The notes under the pieces are model-generated. The model was not told the origin of the DNA. It made no database searches and saw nothing but the letters and a program-made list of their open reading frames with translations. Of a stretch of DNA of 64,000 nt, positions 51,938-62,216 are shown piece after piece (the stretch's first letter is position 1; each line of letters starts with the position of its first letter). A program made the position numbers and the translations under genes. Origin of the DNA: BRH-c25 sp012519325 (GTDB lineage: Bacteria > Bacillota > Clostridia > Lutisporales > Lutisporaceae); the NCBI GenBank assembly GCA_050950645.1, contig JBMNHZ010000018.1:1-64000 (forward strand). Reading direction: 5' to 3'.

Positions 51938-52516
51938 ATGGCTAATGAAGTTACAAACAAAATACTGGATGCAGCTTTTGAAATAGTTGCAAAGAACAAA
52001 ATAAGCGGAACCAGGATGCATCTTATCGCCAAGGAAGCGGGAGTGGTGCAGTCAAATGTACATTATTATTACCCGACTAAAAATGACCTTTTGATTGCTT
52101 TGCTGGACAGGATTCAAAAGAGGTTTACGGAGAAAAGGATGAACTCGGTAGATCTGGAGAATAAATCCTATGAAGAAAACCTTCATGGACTTTTCCATGA
52201 AAAAAAGGATGATATTCTTAACCATAAAAAAATTGACTATTTACAGTTCGACTTCTGGGTTCAGGGAACCGCAGACCCTGAAATAAAGGCAAAATTTGTT
52301 GATGCTTTTAATATCTGGAGAAATGACATAACTGAAGTATTGAATCAGATACCGGGTTTTCCCGAGTGCAAATCCGACCAGTGTAAAATGCTTTCGTACC
52401 TTATAGTATCCATAATGATGGGAGCATCCATGCAGTATCTTATAGATGAAAGGAAATTTAACCTGGATGACTATTTCGCCACAGCAGAGAAAATGGTACT
52501 GGATTTTGTAAAATAA
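51938..52516 (+). CDS. TetR-family transcriptional regulator
   Basis: A 192-residue regulator. The N-terminal helix-turn-helix is ILDAAFEIVAKNKISGTRMHLIAKEAGVVQSNVHYYYPTKNDLL (quoted as separate parts: ISGTRMHLIAKEAG and VVQSNVHYYYPTK). The C-terminal ligand domain is not assigned. AAAGAGG precedes the ATG. It lies inside the purine cluster between ygeW and the xanthine dehydrogenase, so it likely controls the cluster in response to a purine or an intermediate. Confidence 0.87.
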   Translation: MANEVTNKILDAAFEIVAKNKISGTRMHLIAKEAGVVQSNVHYYYPTKNDLLIALLDRIQKRFTEKRMNSVDLENKSYEENLHGLFHEKKDDILNHKKIDYLQFDFWVQGTADPEIKAKFVDAFNIWRNDITEVLNQIPGFPECKSDQCKMLSYLIVSIMMGASMQYLIDERKFNLDDYFATAEKMVLDFVK

Positions 52517-52530
52517 CGGAAATAAGGCAG

Positions 52531-55083
52531 GTGACGGATTTGGTAAGCTTTAAGGTGAATGGAAGGACAGTAAGCGTTAAGGAAGGAACCAATTTATTGA
52601 AATTTCTTCGAGAAGAAGAAAGGCTTACATCTGTCAAAAATGGATGCGCCAGCGGGGTGTGCGGCAGTTGTACGGTTTTGATAGACGGTAAGGCAGCAAG
52701 GTCCTGCACTCTGAAGGTTGATAAGATTCAGGGCAGGGAAGTTCTTACTATGGAAGGACTCAGCAGATTTGAAAGGGAAATGTATTCAAATGCATTTGCT
52801 GAAGCAGGGGCTGTGCAATGCGGATTCTGCACTCCGGGCATGGTGTTGGCTTCAAAAGCATTGTTGGATACAAATCCGGAGCCTTCTGAAGAAGAAATAA
52901 GGAAAGCAATTAGGAATAATATTTGCAGATGCACAGGCTATGTGAAAATTGTCAAGGCAATCAGGCTTGCGGCAGAAGCTTTAAAGGAATCAAAGCATAT
53001 CAGCCTGAACACATGCAGCTCCAATATAGGACAGAATTGGCGCAGGGTTGATGCCGTAAGCAAAGCACTGGGTGAAGCAGTTTATTGTGATGATGTTTTC
53101 ATGGATAATATGCTTTATGTTTCCGTTCTGAGGGCAATGAAGCCCAAGGCAAAGCTTTTGTCTATCGACACAACAGCAGCCAGAGCCCTGGAAGGGGTGG
53201 AAGCGGTTCTCACTGCAGCGGATGTGCCGGGAGAAAACTACCAGGGATATATTTACAAGGATTGGCCTACCTTTGTTCCGGTAGGAGAAATTACCCGTTA
53301 TGCGGGAGATGCTGTTGCAGCTGTTGCCGCCAGGAGCAAAGAGACAGCAGAGGCCGCGATAAGACTCATTGAGGCGAGGTATGAGGAGCTGGAGCCTGTC
53401 ACTGATGCCGCCAGGGCAATGGAAATTGAGGGCAATATATTGAGCAGGACTTATGTAAGGAGGGGAGATCCGGAGAAAGCACAGGCGGAATCCAAGTATG
53501 TGGTGAGAAATACTTACAGGACTTCTCCTCTGGATCATGCTTTTATTGAGCCGGAAAGCGCAACAGCCTTCTATGACGGAGATATTCTTACCGTATATGC
53601 AGCTACCCAGAGCATCACTCATGACCATCATGAGATATGCCGTGTTCTGGGACTGCCCCATGATAAGGTAAGAGTAATTCTCCAGAATGTAGGCGGGGCC
53701 TTTGGGGGCAAGGAGGATCTAAGTGTTCAGCATTATGCCGCTTTGGCTGCCTATTATACAAGAAAGCCCTGCAAATATACCTTTACAAGAGAGGAAAGCC
53801 TGTTGTGCCATCCTAAGCGGCATGGAATGGAACTGGAGGTTGCTACCGGATGTGATGAACAGGGCAAGCTTACTTTCATGACAGTAAGGATAATTGCGGA
53901 TACAGGCGCTTATGCATCTCTGGGTACTGCAGTTTTGGAGAGGGCTTGTACCCACGCTTGCGGTCCATACAGCATACCGAATGTTGAATTGGAAGGCTTC
54001 TGCGTATATACTAACAATCCTCCTGCAGGTGCATTCAGAGGCTTTGGGGTACCACAGTCAAATTTTGCGGGAGAAGCCAACATGGATCAGCTGGCGGATC
54101 TGGCAGGTGTGGATAGATGGGAATTCAGATACATGAATGCAGTTGAGCCGGGAATGGTGCTGGCAAACGGACAGGTGTGCGGTGATGATACTGCAGTCAA
54201 GGAAACCCTTCTTGCAGTAAAGGATGAATACTACAATAACAAATATGCCGGAATAGCATGCGCTTTCAAGAATACAGGGATAGGCGTAGGCCTTCCTGAT
54301 ATAGGGCGATGCCGCATAAGAGTAAAGAATGGCAAGGTTGTTGTATATTCTGCTGCATCCTGCATAGGGCAAGGCCTGGCTACGATAATGATACAAATCG
54401 TATCCGAAACCCTGGGGATAGAAGGTGACAATATTATATTCAACCAGCAGGATTCATCCCTGTGCCCGGATTCGGGTGCAACAACGGCATCCAGGCAAAC
54501 CCTTTTTACCGGTGAAGCCTGCCGCCGGGCAGCACTTAAGTTGAAGAAAGCACTGTCCCTTAAAACCCTGGAAGAATTGGAGGGGCAGGACTTTGAAGGT
54601 GAATTCAGCGGGATTACCGATCCTATAAACTCAGACAAGGAGAATCCGGTAAGTCATGTAGCATACAGCTATGCAACCCATGTAGCGGTACTCAATGACG
54701 AGGGCAGGGTGTCAAAAATAATGGCAGCTCATGATATCGGGAGAGCTATAAACCCCATGAATATTGAAGGGCAGGTTGAGGGAGGAGTAGTAATGGGCCT
54801 TGGCTCAGCTTTGAGAGAGAAGCTGGTGTATGATAAAGGAGTCCTGAAATCCGGATTTGGAACACTAGGCTTGCTGAGGTCAAATGAAATACCTGAAATA
54901 GAAGTCAAAATAATAGAAAAAAACCAATCAGAGCTGGCATACGGTGCAAAGGGAATAGGAGAGATATCACTGATTCCGGTGGCCGCTGCAGTGGCATCAG
55001 CTTACGAAAGGTTTGACGGTATAAGAAGATTTGAGCTGCCCCTGGAAGGAACACCATATAATAGAAAGAAGGCGGAGAAATGA
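52531..55083 (+). CDS. Selenium-dependent xanthine dehydrogenase (fused Fe-S and Mo subunits)
   Basis: An 850-residue hydroxylase of the Se-dependent XDH type. The N-terminal ferredoxin domain has SVKNGCASGVCGSCTVL (2Fe-2S) and the second cluster QCGFCTPGMVL with NNICRCTGYVKI. The molybdopterin part (from about 185) contains LQNVGGAFGGKEDLSVQHYA, GAFRGFGVPQ and AYGAKGIGEISL (catalytic Glu). There is no FAD domain; electrons may go to YgfK. Selenium in these enzymes is a labile cofactor inserted by YqeB/YqeC, and no in-frame UGA is present. GTG 52531 is used, although TTG 52540 is also possible. Substrates: hypoxanthine, xanthine and, in reverse, urate. Confidence 0.92.
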   Translation: MTDLVSFKVNGRTVSVKEGTNLLKFLREEERLTSVKNGCASGVCGSCTVLIDGKAARSCTLKVDKIQGREVLTMEGLSRFEREMYSNAFAEAGAVQCGFCTPGMVLASKALLDTNPEPSEEEIRKAIRNNICRCTGYVKIVKAIRLAAEALKESKHISLNTCSSNIGQNWRRVDAVSKALGEAVYCDDVFMDNMLYVSVLRAMKPKAKLLSIDTTAARALEGVEAVLTAADVPGENYQGYIYKDWPTFVPVGEITRYAGDAVAAVAARSKETAEAAIRLIEARYEELEPVTDAARAMEIEGNILSRTYVRRGDPEKAQAESKYVVRNTYRTSPLDHAFIEPESATAFYDGDILTVYAATQSITHDHHEICRVLGLPHDKVRVILQNVGGAFGGKEDLSVQHYAALAAYYTRKPCKYTFTREESLLCHPKRHGMELEVATGCDEQGKLTFMTVRIIADTGAYASLGTAVLERACTHACGPYSIPNVELEGFCVYTNNPPAGAFRGFGVPQSNFAGEANMDQLADLAGVDRWEFRYMNAVEPGMVLANGQVCGDDTAVKETLLAVKDEYYNNKYAGIACAFKNTGIGVGLPDIGRCRIRVKNGKVVVYSAASCIGQGLATIMIQIVSETLGIEGDNIIFNQQDSSLCPDSGATTASRQTLFTGEACRRAALKLKKALSLKTLEELEGQDFEGEFSGITDPINSDKENPVSHVAYSYATHVAVLNDEGRVSKIMAAHDIGRAINPMNIEGQVEGGVVMGLGSALREKLVYDKGVLKSGFGTLGLLRSNEIPEIEVKIIEKNQSELAYGAKGIGEISLIPVAAAVASAYERFDGIRRFELPLEGTPYNRKKAEK

Positions 55084-56315
55084 GCAAGGTATTGAAGCTG
55101 AAATGCGTCAAGTGCGGAAGAGAATTTAAAGAAACCGAGGTACTTTATACATGTCCGGACTGTGGCATAGAAGGAATCCTGGATGTGGAACTTGATTATG
55201 ACCTAATCAGAAAAGAGCTGAATCGGGAATACTTGAAAAACAACAGGAATTATTCCTTGTGGCGTTATCTTCCGGCAATACCCGTGGAGGATACAAAGGG
55301 GATACAACCGCTTCAAGCGGGGTGGACACCCCTTTACAATATAGGGTCTCTCTCAAAGGAAACAGGACTAGGCAGCTTTTTCCTTAAGGACGATTCGCGG
55401 AATCCCACAGCTTCACTAAAAGACAGGGCGAGTGCAGTTGGAGTTGCAAAAGCTATAGAGCTTGGCAGGACTGTCATGTGTGCGGCATCAACCGGGAATG
55501 CGGCTTCTTCATTGTCAGGTTTTGCTGCGGCAGCTGGGATAAAAACCTACATATTCGTACCGAAAACGGCTCCTGAGGCTAAAATCACACAACTTCTGAT
55601 ATACGGCTCAAATGTATTTCTCGTAAAGGGCACCTATGATGAAGCGGTTGAGCTTTGCTTCAAGGCGTCGGATGAGTTCGGCTGGTATAACAGAAGTTGT
55701 GCAATAAATCCATATCTGATTGAAGGGAAGAAAACAATTTCCTATGAGATTTGCGAGCAGATGAACTTTCAAGCCCCCGATATTGCAGTAGTGGCTGTGG
55801 GGGACGGCTGTACCATTGGAGGTGTCTGGAAGGGCTTTAAGGAGTGCTTTGAACTTGGACTCATTGACAAGCTCCCTAAAATAGTTGGAGTCCAGGCGGA
55901 AAATTCCAATCCGGTTACCAGGGCATTTAAGAGTAATACATATGAATTTGAATACAGACTGCCTGATACATTGGCAGACAGTATTTCCGTAGGCATACCC
56001 AGAAACGGCATCAAAGCCCTGAATGCCCTGCATGAATCCGGGGGCTGTATGGTGGATGTATCCGATGAGGAAATACTTGCAGCAATGAAGCTATTGGCAC
56101 AGAAAACAGGAGTTTTCGGAGAGCCTGCCGGAGTAACAAGCTTTGCAGGGATTATGAAAATGAAAGAGCTTGGTCTTATAAAAGGTGATGAAAGGGTTGT
56201 GAGTATAGTAAGCGGAAGCGGGCTTAAGGACATAAGGAGCGCGATGAAAGCCGCAGGAAAAGCAAGCTGTGTGGAACCTGACCTTGCAGATCTGAAAAGA
56301 ATCCTTAATAAGTAA
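55080..56315 (+). CDS. Threonine synthase-like PLP-dependent lyase with zinc ribbon
   Basis: A 411-residue fold-type II PLP enzyme. It starts with a small zinc ribbon (LKCVKCGREFKETEVLYTCPDCG). The Schiff-base Lys is in NPTASLKDRASAVGVAKA, the cofactor loop in ASTGNAASSLSGFAAAAG and the phosphate-binding loop in VGDGCTIGGVWKGF. The fold is threonine synthase / diaminopropionate ammonia-lyase-like. Here it occupies the place of YgeX, the diaminopropionate ammonia-lyase of other purine clusters, so deamination or retro-addition of an amino acid intermediate is inferred. ATG overlaps the previous stop (ATGA). Confidence 0.85.
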   Translation: MSKVLKLKCVKCGREFKETEVLYTCPDCGIEGILDVELDYDLIRKELNREYLKNNRNYSLWRYLPAIPVEDTKGIQPLQAGWTPLYNIGSLSKETGLGSFFLKDDSRNPTASLKDRASAVGVAKAIELGRTVMCAASTGNAASSLSGFAAAAGIKTYIFVPKTAPEAKITQLLIYGSNVFLVKGTYDEAVELCFKASDEFGWYNRSCAINPYLIEGKKTISYEICEQMNFQAPDIAVVAVGDGCTIGGVWKGFKECFELGLIDKLPKIVGVQAENSNPVTRAFKSNTYEFEYRLPDTLADSISVGIPRNGIKALNALHESGGCMVDVSDEEILAAMKLLAQKTGVFGEPAGVTSFAGIMKMKELGLIKGDERVVSIVSGSGLKDIRSAMKAAGKASCVEPDLADLKRILNK

Positions 56316-56338
56316 ATATTTATGTTGGAGGGCGAAAA

Positions 56339-57820
56339 ATGAGAAAACTGATTGATTTGACAATCAACGAAAAAGGGCTCGAAAAAGCGGTACAGAGTGT
56401 CAGGGAAAGGAATATTGTCATTCCGACTTTGGAACAGATGAAGGATCCGGGAAAGATACCGGCAAAGGTAAAGGAAAAGCTAAAGAACACAGGCTTATGG
56501 GATGTGGATCCAATCAATCTTTTCAGGATTTCCTGGAAGAACCAGCCGGTTAAATATGGCGGATTGTACAATGAATTTCCTAACTATATTGAGATTCCAA
56601 AGGAAATCACAGGCATAAAGGCAAGAATCTTTGCAATGTCAGGAAAGTTTTTCCCAACAGGGGCACATAAGGTAGGAGCAAGCTTTGCTTGTCTGGTTCC
56701 CCGCCTTGTCACCGGGCAGTTTGACCCTACTTACCATCAGGCAGTCTGGCCTTCCACAGGCAACTACTGCCGCGGCGGAGCCTATAACTCAACATTGCTT
56801 GGCTGCAGCTCCATAGCAATACTGCCTGAGAACATGAGCAAGGAGCGTTTTGAATGGCTCAAGACAGTTGCCGGTGAGGTTATTGCCACTTCTGGCTGCG
56901 AGAGCAACGTAAAGGAAATATATGACAAGACCTGGGAACTGAGAAGAACCAGAGAAAATGTTGTTATACTCAACCAATTCGGAGAATTGGGAAACCATCT
57001 GTGGCACTACGAGGTTACAGGCAGTGCCATGAATGAAATAATCAAAAAGGAAGCCGGACCAAAGGATAAAGTCGCCGGCGTGTGCTTGACTTCAGGCTCG
57101 GCAGGAACGCTGGGTGCGGGAGATTTCTTAAAGGACCAGTACCCCAATGCGAAGCTTGCGGTAGGAGAAGCACTGCAGTGTCCCACACTGCTCAATAACG
57201 GCTTTGGAGACCACAGGATAGAGGGAATAGGGGACAAGCACGTGCCGTGGATACATAACGTGAAGAATACAGATATGATTATAGCAGTAGATGATAACGA
57301 CAGCCTTGGCATGTTCAGACTCTTCAATGAGTCCGCAGGGCAGGAATACCTGAGAACACTTGGCGTAAGGGAAGAGATTGTAGAGAAGCTGCCCTGGGTG
57401 GGAATCTCGGGAGCTGCAAATATCATATCCTGCATTAAGTTTGCAAAATACTATGAGCTTACGGAAAATGACATGGTAATAACTGTACTGACTGACTCTG
57501 CAGAAATGTACCAGTCAAGGCTCAGGGAGATGGAAGAAGCAAGGGGCAGGAAGTATCAAACTATTGATGCAGATATAGATCACAACAGGTATGTATTAGG
57601 GCTCAGGTGCGACACCATGGAAGAGCTAACATACCAGAGCAGGAAACGGATACATAATCTCAAATATTACACATGGATTGAACAGCAAATGTACGATCTG
57701 GATGAACTGAATGAGCAGTGGTATGATTATGACAACTACTGGGGAAGACTGCATAAAATGGGGCCTGAGCTTGACAGGCTGATAGAACAGTTCAATGAAA
57801 GAACAGGTTTGAATTATTAG
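56339..57820 (+). CDS. TrpB-like PLP-dependent enzyme of the purine cluster
   Basis: A 493-residue fold-type II PLP protein. The Lys motif is KFFPTGAHKVGASFACLV, like the GAHK of tryptophan synthase beta; STGNYCRGGAYNSTLLGCS is the cofactor loop and CLTSGSAGTLGAGDFLKDQ the phosphate cup. The C-terminal 70 residues are acidic and aromatic (EQWYDYDNYWGRLHKM). I do not recognise a characterised orthologue. Being between the first PLP lyase and ygeY, it probably acts on the same amino acid intermediate, perhaps cleaving C-N or C-C bonds. GGAGGG precedes the start. Confidence 0.75.
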   Translation: MRKLIDLTINEKGLEKAVQSVRERNIVIPTLEQMKDPGKIPAKVKEKLKNTGLWDVDPINLFRISWKNQPVKYGGLYNEFPNYIEIPKEITGIKARIFAMSGKFFPTGAHKVGASFACLVPRLVTGQFDPTYHQAVWPSTGNYCRGGAYNSTLLGCSSIAILPENMSKERFEWLKTVAGEVIATSGCESNVKEIYDKTWELRRTRENVVILNQFGELGNHLWHYEVTGSAMNEIIKKEAGPKDKVAGVCLTSGSAGTLGAGDFLKDQYPNAKLAVGEALQCPTLLNNGFGDHRIEGIGDKHVPWIHNVKNTDMIIAVDDNDSLGMFRLFNESAGQEYLRTLGVREEIVEKLPWVGISGAANIISCIKFAKYYELTENDMVITVLTDSAEMYQSRLREMEEARGRKYQTIDADIDHNRYVLGLRCDTMEELTYQSRKRIHNLKYYTWIEQQMYDLDELNEQWYDYDNYWGRLHKMGPELDRLIEQFNERTGLNY

Positions 57821-57831
57821 GAGGGTGAGAA

Positions 57832-59076
57832 ATGTCGTACGATTTTAAAAAAATATTAGAACTTGCAGAGAAATACAAGCCGCAGATGTCAAAGTTTCTT
57901 CGGGATATGATTGCCATTCCAAGTGAAAGCTGCGATGAAAAAAAGGTTATAGAGAGAATAGCTGAGGAGATGAAGGCTGTAGGTTTTGACAAGGTGGAGA
58001 CGGACCCAATGGGCAATGTATTGGGTTATATAGGACATGGCAAACATCTTATAGCCATGGACGGACATGTTGATACAGTAGGTGTTGGGAATCCGAAGAA
58101 CTGGGAGTACGACCCGTACCGGGGATATGAAGATGATGAAATAATAGTCGGGAGAGGTGCAAGCGACCAGGAAGGCGGTATGGCTTCAATGGTTTATGCC
58201 GGAAAAATAATCAAGGACCTGAAGCTGGAGGATGACTTTACATTGTTGATAACAGGTACTGTTCAGGAAGAGGATTGTGACGGCTTATGCTGGCAGTACA
58301 TCATCAAGGAATTGAACATTCGTCCGGAATTTGTGGTTCTTACCGAGCCCACCTCCTGCCGCATATACAGGGGACATAGGGGCAGGATGGAAATTAAGGT
58401 AACAACCCAGGGTGTCAGCTGTCACGGATCTGCCCCCGAGAGAGGCGACAATGCCATATACAAAATGGCCCCGATACTGGTGGAATTGAAGGAATTGAAT
58501 GAGAGACTCATAAGCCATCCGTTCTTAGGCAAAGGGACCCTGACGGTATCTGAAATTTTTCATACTTCTCCGTCAAGATGCGCAGTTGCAGACAGCTGTT
58601 GGATTTCTATAGACAGAAGGTTGACTGCGGGAGAAAGCGGAGAATATGCCCTGAACCAAATCAGGGAATTGCCTTCGGTTAAGGCAGCAAAGGCTGAAGT
58701 GGAAATGTATCCTTACAGCAGGCCTTCCTATACAGGACTGGAATATCCGACGGAGGCGTATTTCCCGACTTGGTTCATTGAAGAAGACCATCCTGTCTGT
58801 GGTACCTTACTGGAGGCATACAAGGGACTGTTTGGGGAAAAACCGGTACTGGATAAATGGACTTTCTCCACAAACGGAGTTTCAATAATGGGCAAATACG
58901 GTATCCCCTGTATTGGCTTCGGCCCGGGACATGAAGACCAGGCCCATGCTCCAAATGAAAGGACCTGGAAGGAGGAACTGGTGAAAGCAGCTGCGATGTA
59001 TGCAGCGATTCCATCACTTTTTGTAAGGAAATACGTGGACAAAATGCCGAAAACAACGGAAAATTTGGCTGAATAG
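57832..59076 (+). CDS. ygeY: YgeY-family selenium metabolism-linked M20 hydrolase
   Basis: A 414-residue M20-family metallohydrolase. Motifs: LIAMDGHVDTVGVGN (metal His, Asp), GRGASDQEGGMASMVYAG (bridging Asp) and GTVQEEDCDGLCW (Glu-Glu). The dimerisation domain starts with HRGRMEIKVTTQGVSCHGSAP. Genes of this family track with selenium-dependent hydroxylase clusters. It probably removes a ureido or acyl group in the urate-derived pathway. AGGAGGGTG precedes ATG 57832, 12 bp after the preceding stop. Confidence 0.92.
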   Translation: MSYDFKKILELAEKYKPQMSKFLRDMIAIPSESCDEKKVIERIAEEMKAVGFDKVETDPMGNVLGYIGHGKHLIAMDGHVDTVGVGNPKNWEYDPYRGYEDDEIIVGRGASDQEGGMASMVYAGKIIKDLKLEDDFTLLITGTVQEEDCDGLCWQYIIKELNIRPEFVVLTEPTSCRIYRGHRGRMEIKVTTQGVSCHGSAPERGDNAIYKMAPILVELKELNERLISHPFLGKGTLTVSEIFHTSPSRCAVADSCWISIDRRLTAGESGEYALNQIRELPSVKAAKAEVEMYPYSRPSYTGLEYPTEAYFPTWFIEEDHPVCGTLLEAYKGLFGEKPVLDKWTFSTNGVSIMGKYGIPCIGFGPGHEDQAHAPNERTWKEELVKAAAMYAAIPSLFVRKYVDKMPKTTENLAE

Positions 59077-59139
59077 CCGCACATATAATCCTGGGCAGGC
59101 TTGAAAAGGCATGTCGGGGTATTGAGGAGGAGGGAGAAA

Positions 59140-62100
59140 ATGAGTGATAGAATGAGGCTGATACCTTTTAAAAAAATGCTTTGTTGGATATTCTCGGAAT
59201 TGAAGGAAAAGGACTCAATATTCGGTATCCATAGAAGCAAGTTTTACAAGAACAAGAGCGGATACTACACTAAGCTGTTCGGGGAAAAAATCGGGACCCC
59301 CATCGGGCCGGCAGCGGGGCCAAATTCACAACTGGCGCAGAATATAGTGGCTGCTTATCTGACAGGATGCCGCTTCATAGAATTGAAGACGGTGCAAAAG
59401 CTTGACGGGGAAGATCTGCCGGTATCAAAGCCATGCATCTATGCACAGGATGAATGCTATAACGTAGAGTGGTCCACGGAACTGAGAGTACCGGATGCAT
59501 ATAATGAGTATATCAAGGCTTGGTTCTTGCTGCATGTCCTGATGAAGGAGCTGGGATTAAGCGAAAAAAGGGACTTTATGTTCAATATGAGCGTAGGCTA
59601 TGACCTGGAGGGAATAAAGTCTCCCAAAATAGATGCATACATAGAAGGAATGCGAAATGCATCAAATACTGAAATATGGAAGGAATGCAGAGAAGTATTG
59701 CTCTCCGGCATGCATCTGTTTACCAATTTCACCGAAGAAGATTTGGATATGATTTCTCCTGCGGTTTGTCCCTCCATTACTCTTTCCACACTGCACGGAT
59801 GTCCGCCTCAGGAGATTGAGCGCATTGCCAATTATTTCCTGAAAGAAAAAAATCTACACACCTATGTAAAAATGAATCCGACTCTTCTGGGGGAAAGATT
59901 CGTCAGGGATACCCTGGATGCAATGGGCTATGATTACATAACCCTGAACGGACACCATTTCATTCATGATCTTCAGTACCCTGATGCCGTGGCAATGCTT
60001 AAACGGCTGAAAGCTGTGGCCCGGGAACAAGGTTTGGAAATAGGGGTCAAATTGACAAATACCCTTCCGGTTAAGATTCTCAATCAGGAGCTGCCCGGGG
60101 AAGAAATGTATATGTCTGGGAGATCCCTCTATGCTCTTTCCATTACTCTTGCCGCATGGTTAGCGAAAGAATTCAACGGAGATTTGAATATATCCTATTC
60201 CGGAGGCATTGATTTCTTTAATATTGGCAGGGTCCTGGAGGCAGGAGTAAGGCCTGTCACTTTTGCAACAACCATCCTGAAGCCCGGAGGCTATGAAAGG
60301 ATAAAGCAGATGGCCGATAAGGCGGAAAGAATGCAGGAGGCTGCTGTTACAGGCATTGATATTGCTTTAATCGACAAGCTTGCAAAGGATGCATTGACAG
60401 ACAGGCATCACATGAAGGAACTGAGACCGGTTGAGAGCAGAAAGCTTTTTTCGGAGCTTCCTTTGTATGACTGTGCCGTAGCTCCTTGTACAGTAGGCTG
60501 TCCCATCAACCAGCAGATACCTCAGTATATTGCTTTGGTTGGCGAAGGCAAATATGCCGAGGCTTTTAATCTAATAGTGAAGGATAATGCTTCACCGGCC
60601 ATTACAGGTTCAATCTGCGACCATCAATGCCAGTACAAGTGTACCCGCCTGGATTATGACGAGTCACTCCGGATAAGGGACATGAAGAAGACAGCGGTTC
60701 TTAATGCTCAGGATAAATATACCGAAGTCATCAAGCCCGCAGAAATCAGAAGCAGCAAAAATGTAGCGATAGTGGGTGCAGGGGCTGCAGGACTTGCAAC
60801 AGCACTGTTCTTAAGAAGGAATGGTATGAAAGTCACTGTCATGGATAGGAAGGATAAGCCTTATGGTATTATTGAGCATGTGATTCCGGAATTCAGGATT
60901 TCGTCTGATATGATAAAAAAAGACCTGGAACTGGTCAGGAGGAACGGAGTGGAATTCAAGCTGGGCATTGACGAGAATTTCAGTGTCGATGCTTTGAAAA
61001 AGAATTATGATTATGTTGTATTGGCAATAGGTGCCTGGAAGCCAGGACGGATTTCCATTGAGGAAGGTGCTGAAAAGACTGTCAATGGGATTGCGTTTCT
61101 GGAAGACTACAAGAGCAAAAAAGGAAATATCAGCTTAGGACGCCATGTATGTGTCATAGGCGGAGGAAATGTTGCAATGGATGCTGCCAGAGCCGCAAAG
61201 AGGGTTCCGGGAGTGGAGTCGGTATCCATAGTATACAGAAGGACAAGAAAGTATATGCCGGCGGACCATGAGGAAATCAGTCTGGCAGCTTCAGAAGGAG
61301 TAATATTCAGGGAACTTCTTTCACCCGTGTCATGGAAGGACGGAAAGCTTGTATGCGAAATAATGGCTTTAGGTGACAGGGATTCATCAGGAAGAAGAAG
61401 TCCGGTTCCCACCGGAAAGACAGTGACCCTGGATGCTGATAACGTAATAACGGCAGTTGGTGAGCAAATTGACAATTCCCTTCTTAGCAAAAATGGTATA
61501 GAGCTGGATGCTAAGGGATTCCCAAAGGTAAATTCCGCCTGTGAGACCAATATACCAGGGGTATACGTGGCAGGGGACGTGAAAAAGGGGCCTGCTACAA
61601 TAGTTAAGGCTATTGCGGACGGCAAGACGGTTGCCAGGGACATATTGCAGAAGGAAGGCTTGAATGCGGATTTCGAGAAGAAAGAATTTCCGGTTGATGA
61701 AAAGGTTATTTATGAGAGAAAAGGCATATTGCAGAACCCTTTGTGCAGTGATAAGGAAGCTGAAAGATGCCTGTTCTGCGAAAATATATGCGAGCTTTGT
61801 GTGGACGTATGCCCCAACAGGGCAAATGCAGTGATATTTGTTGATGAAGGTTTTGCCTCCAGGCATCAGGTCATCCATCTTGACGGAATGTGCAACGAGT
61901 GCGGAAACTGCGGTATATTCTGCCCTCATGAAGGTAATCCGTATAAGGACAAGGTTACAGTTTTCTGGAGTGAGGAGGACTTCAGAGATAGCGACAACAA
62001 GGGCTTTCTGGTAACCGATAAGGCAGCGGGCAAATGTCTTGTCCGTACAGAGCAAGGTCAAATAGTAAACTATGCAATAGGACAGGAAAATGGTGTATCC

Positions 62101-62157
62101 AAAGAGATTTCTGCAATCATAAAGGTCTGCATCGATAGGTATACATATATGTTATAG
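59140..62157 (+). CDS. ygfK: YgfK-type flavin/Fe-S oxidoreductase
   Basis: The start ATG 59140 (MSDRMRLIPF) follows GGAGGGAG, giving about 1005 residues. The N-terminal third is dihydroorotate dehydrogenase-like (PIGPAAGPNSQLAQNIVAAY, then SYSGGIDFFNIGRVLEAG). A glutamate-synthase small-subunit-like part follows with the Cys-rich CTVGCPINQQIPQYI and CDHQCQYKC, the FAD loop VAIVGAGAAGLATAL and the NADPH loop VIGGGNVAMDAARAA. C-terminal 4Fe-4S motifs are CLFCENICELCVDVCP and CNECGNCGIFCPHEGNP. The family is the putative selenate reductase subunit YgfK; in purine clusters it likely reduces or oxidises an intermediate using NADPH or ferredoxin electrons. Last gene before a 404-bp gap. Confidence 0.92.
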   Translation: MSDRMRLIPFKKMLCWIFSELKEKDSIFGIHRSKFYKNKSGYYTKLFGEKIGTPIGPAAGPNSQLAQNIVAAYLTGCRFIELKTVQKLDGEDLPVSKPCIYAQDECYNVEWSTELRVPDAYNEYIKAWFLLHVLMKELGLSEKRDFMFNMSVGYDLEGIKSPKIDAYIEGMRNASNTEIWKECREVLLSGMHLFTNFTEEDLDMISPAVCPSITLSTLHGCPPQEIERIANYFLKEKNLHTYVKMNPTLLGERFVRDTLDAMGYDYITLNGHHFIHDLQYPDAVAMLKRLKAVAREQGLEIGVKLTNTLPVKILNQELPGEEMYMSGRSLYALSITLAAWLAKEFNGDLNISYSGGIDFFNIGRVLEAGVRPVTFATTILKPGGYERIKQMADKAERMQEAAVTGIDIALIDKLAKDALTDRHHMKELRPVESRKLFSELPLYDCAVAPCTVGCPINQQIPQYIALVGEGKYAEAFNLIVKDNASPAITGSICDHQCQYKCTRLDYDESLRIRDMKKTAVLNAQDKYTEVIKPAEIRSSKNVAIVGAGAAGLATALFLRRNGMKVTVMDRKDKPYGIIEHVIPEFRISSDMIKKDLELVRRNGVEFKLGIDENFSVDALKKNYDYVVLAIGAWKPGRISIEEGAEKTVNGIAFLEDYKSKKGNISLGRHVCVIGGGNVAMDAARAAKRVPGVESVSIVYRRTRKYMPADHEEISLAASEGVIFRELLSPVSWKDGKLVCEIMALGDRDSSGRRSPVPTGKTVTLDADNVITAVGEQIDNSLLSKNGIELDAKGFPKVNSACETNIPGVYVAGDVKKGPATIVKAIADGKTVARDILQKEGLNADFEKKEFPVDEKVIYERKGILQNPLCSDKEAERCLFCENICELCVDVCPNRANAVIFVDEGFASRHQVIHLDGMCNECGNCGIFCPHEGNPYKDKVTVFWSEEDFRDSDNKGFLVTDKAAGKCLVRTEQGQIVNYAIGQENGVSKEISAIIKVCIDRYTYML

Positions 62158-62216
62158 ATGGCATATGAATAATGCGACATAACTATAAGTTTGCAGTCAT
62201 ACTAAAAGAGCAATAA

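Noticed and set aside
52531..55083. Selenoprotein with in-frame UGA
   Set aside because: The frame is uninterrupted; selenium in this enzyme type is a labile cofactor, and no SECIS-like hairpin is needed.
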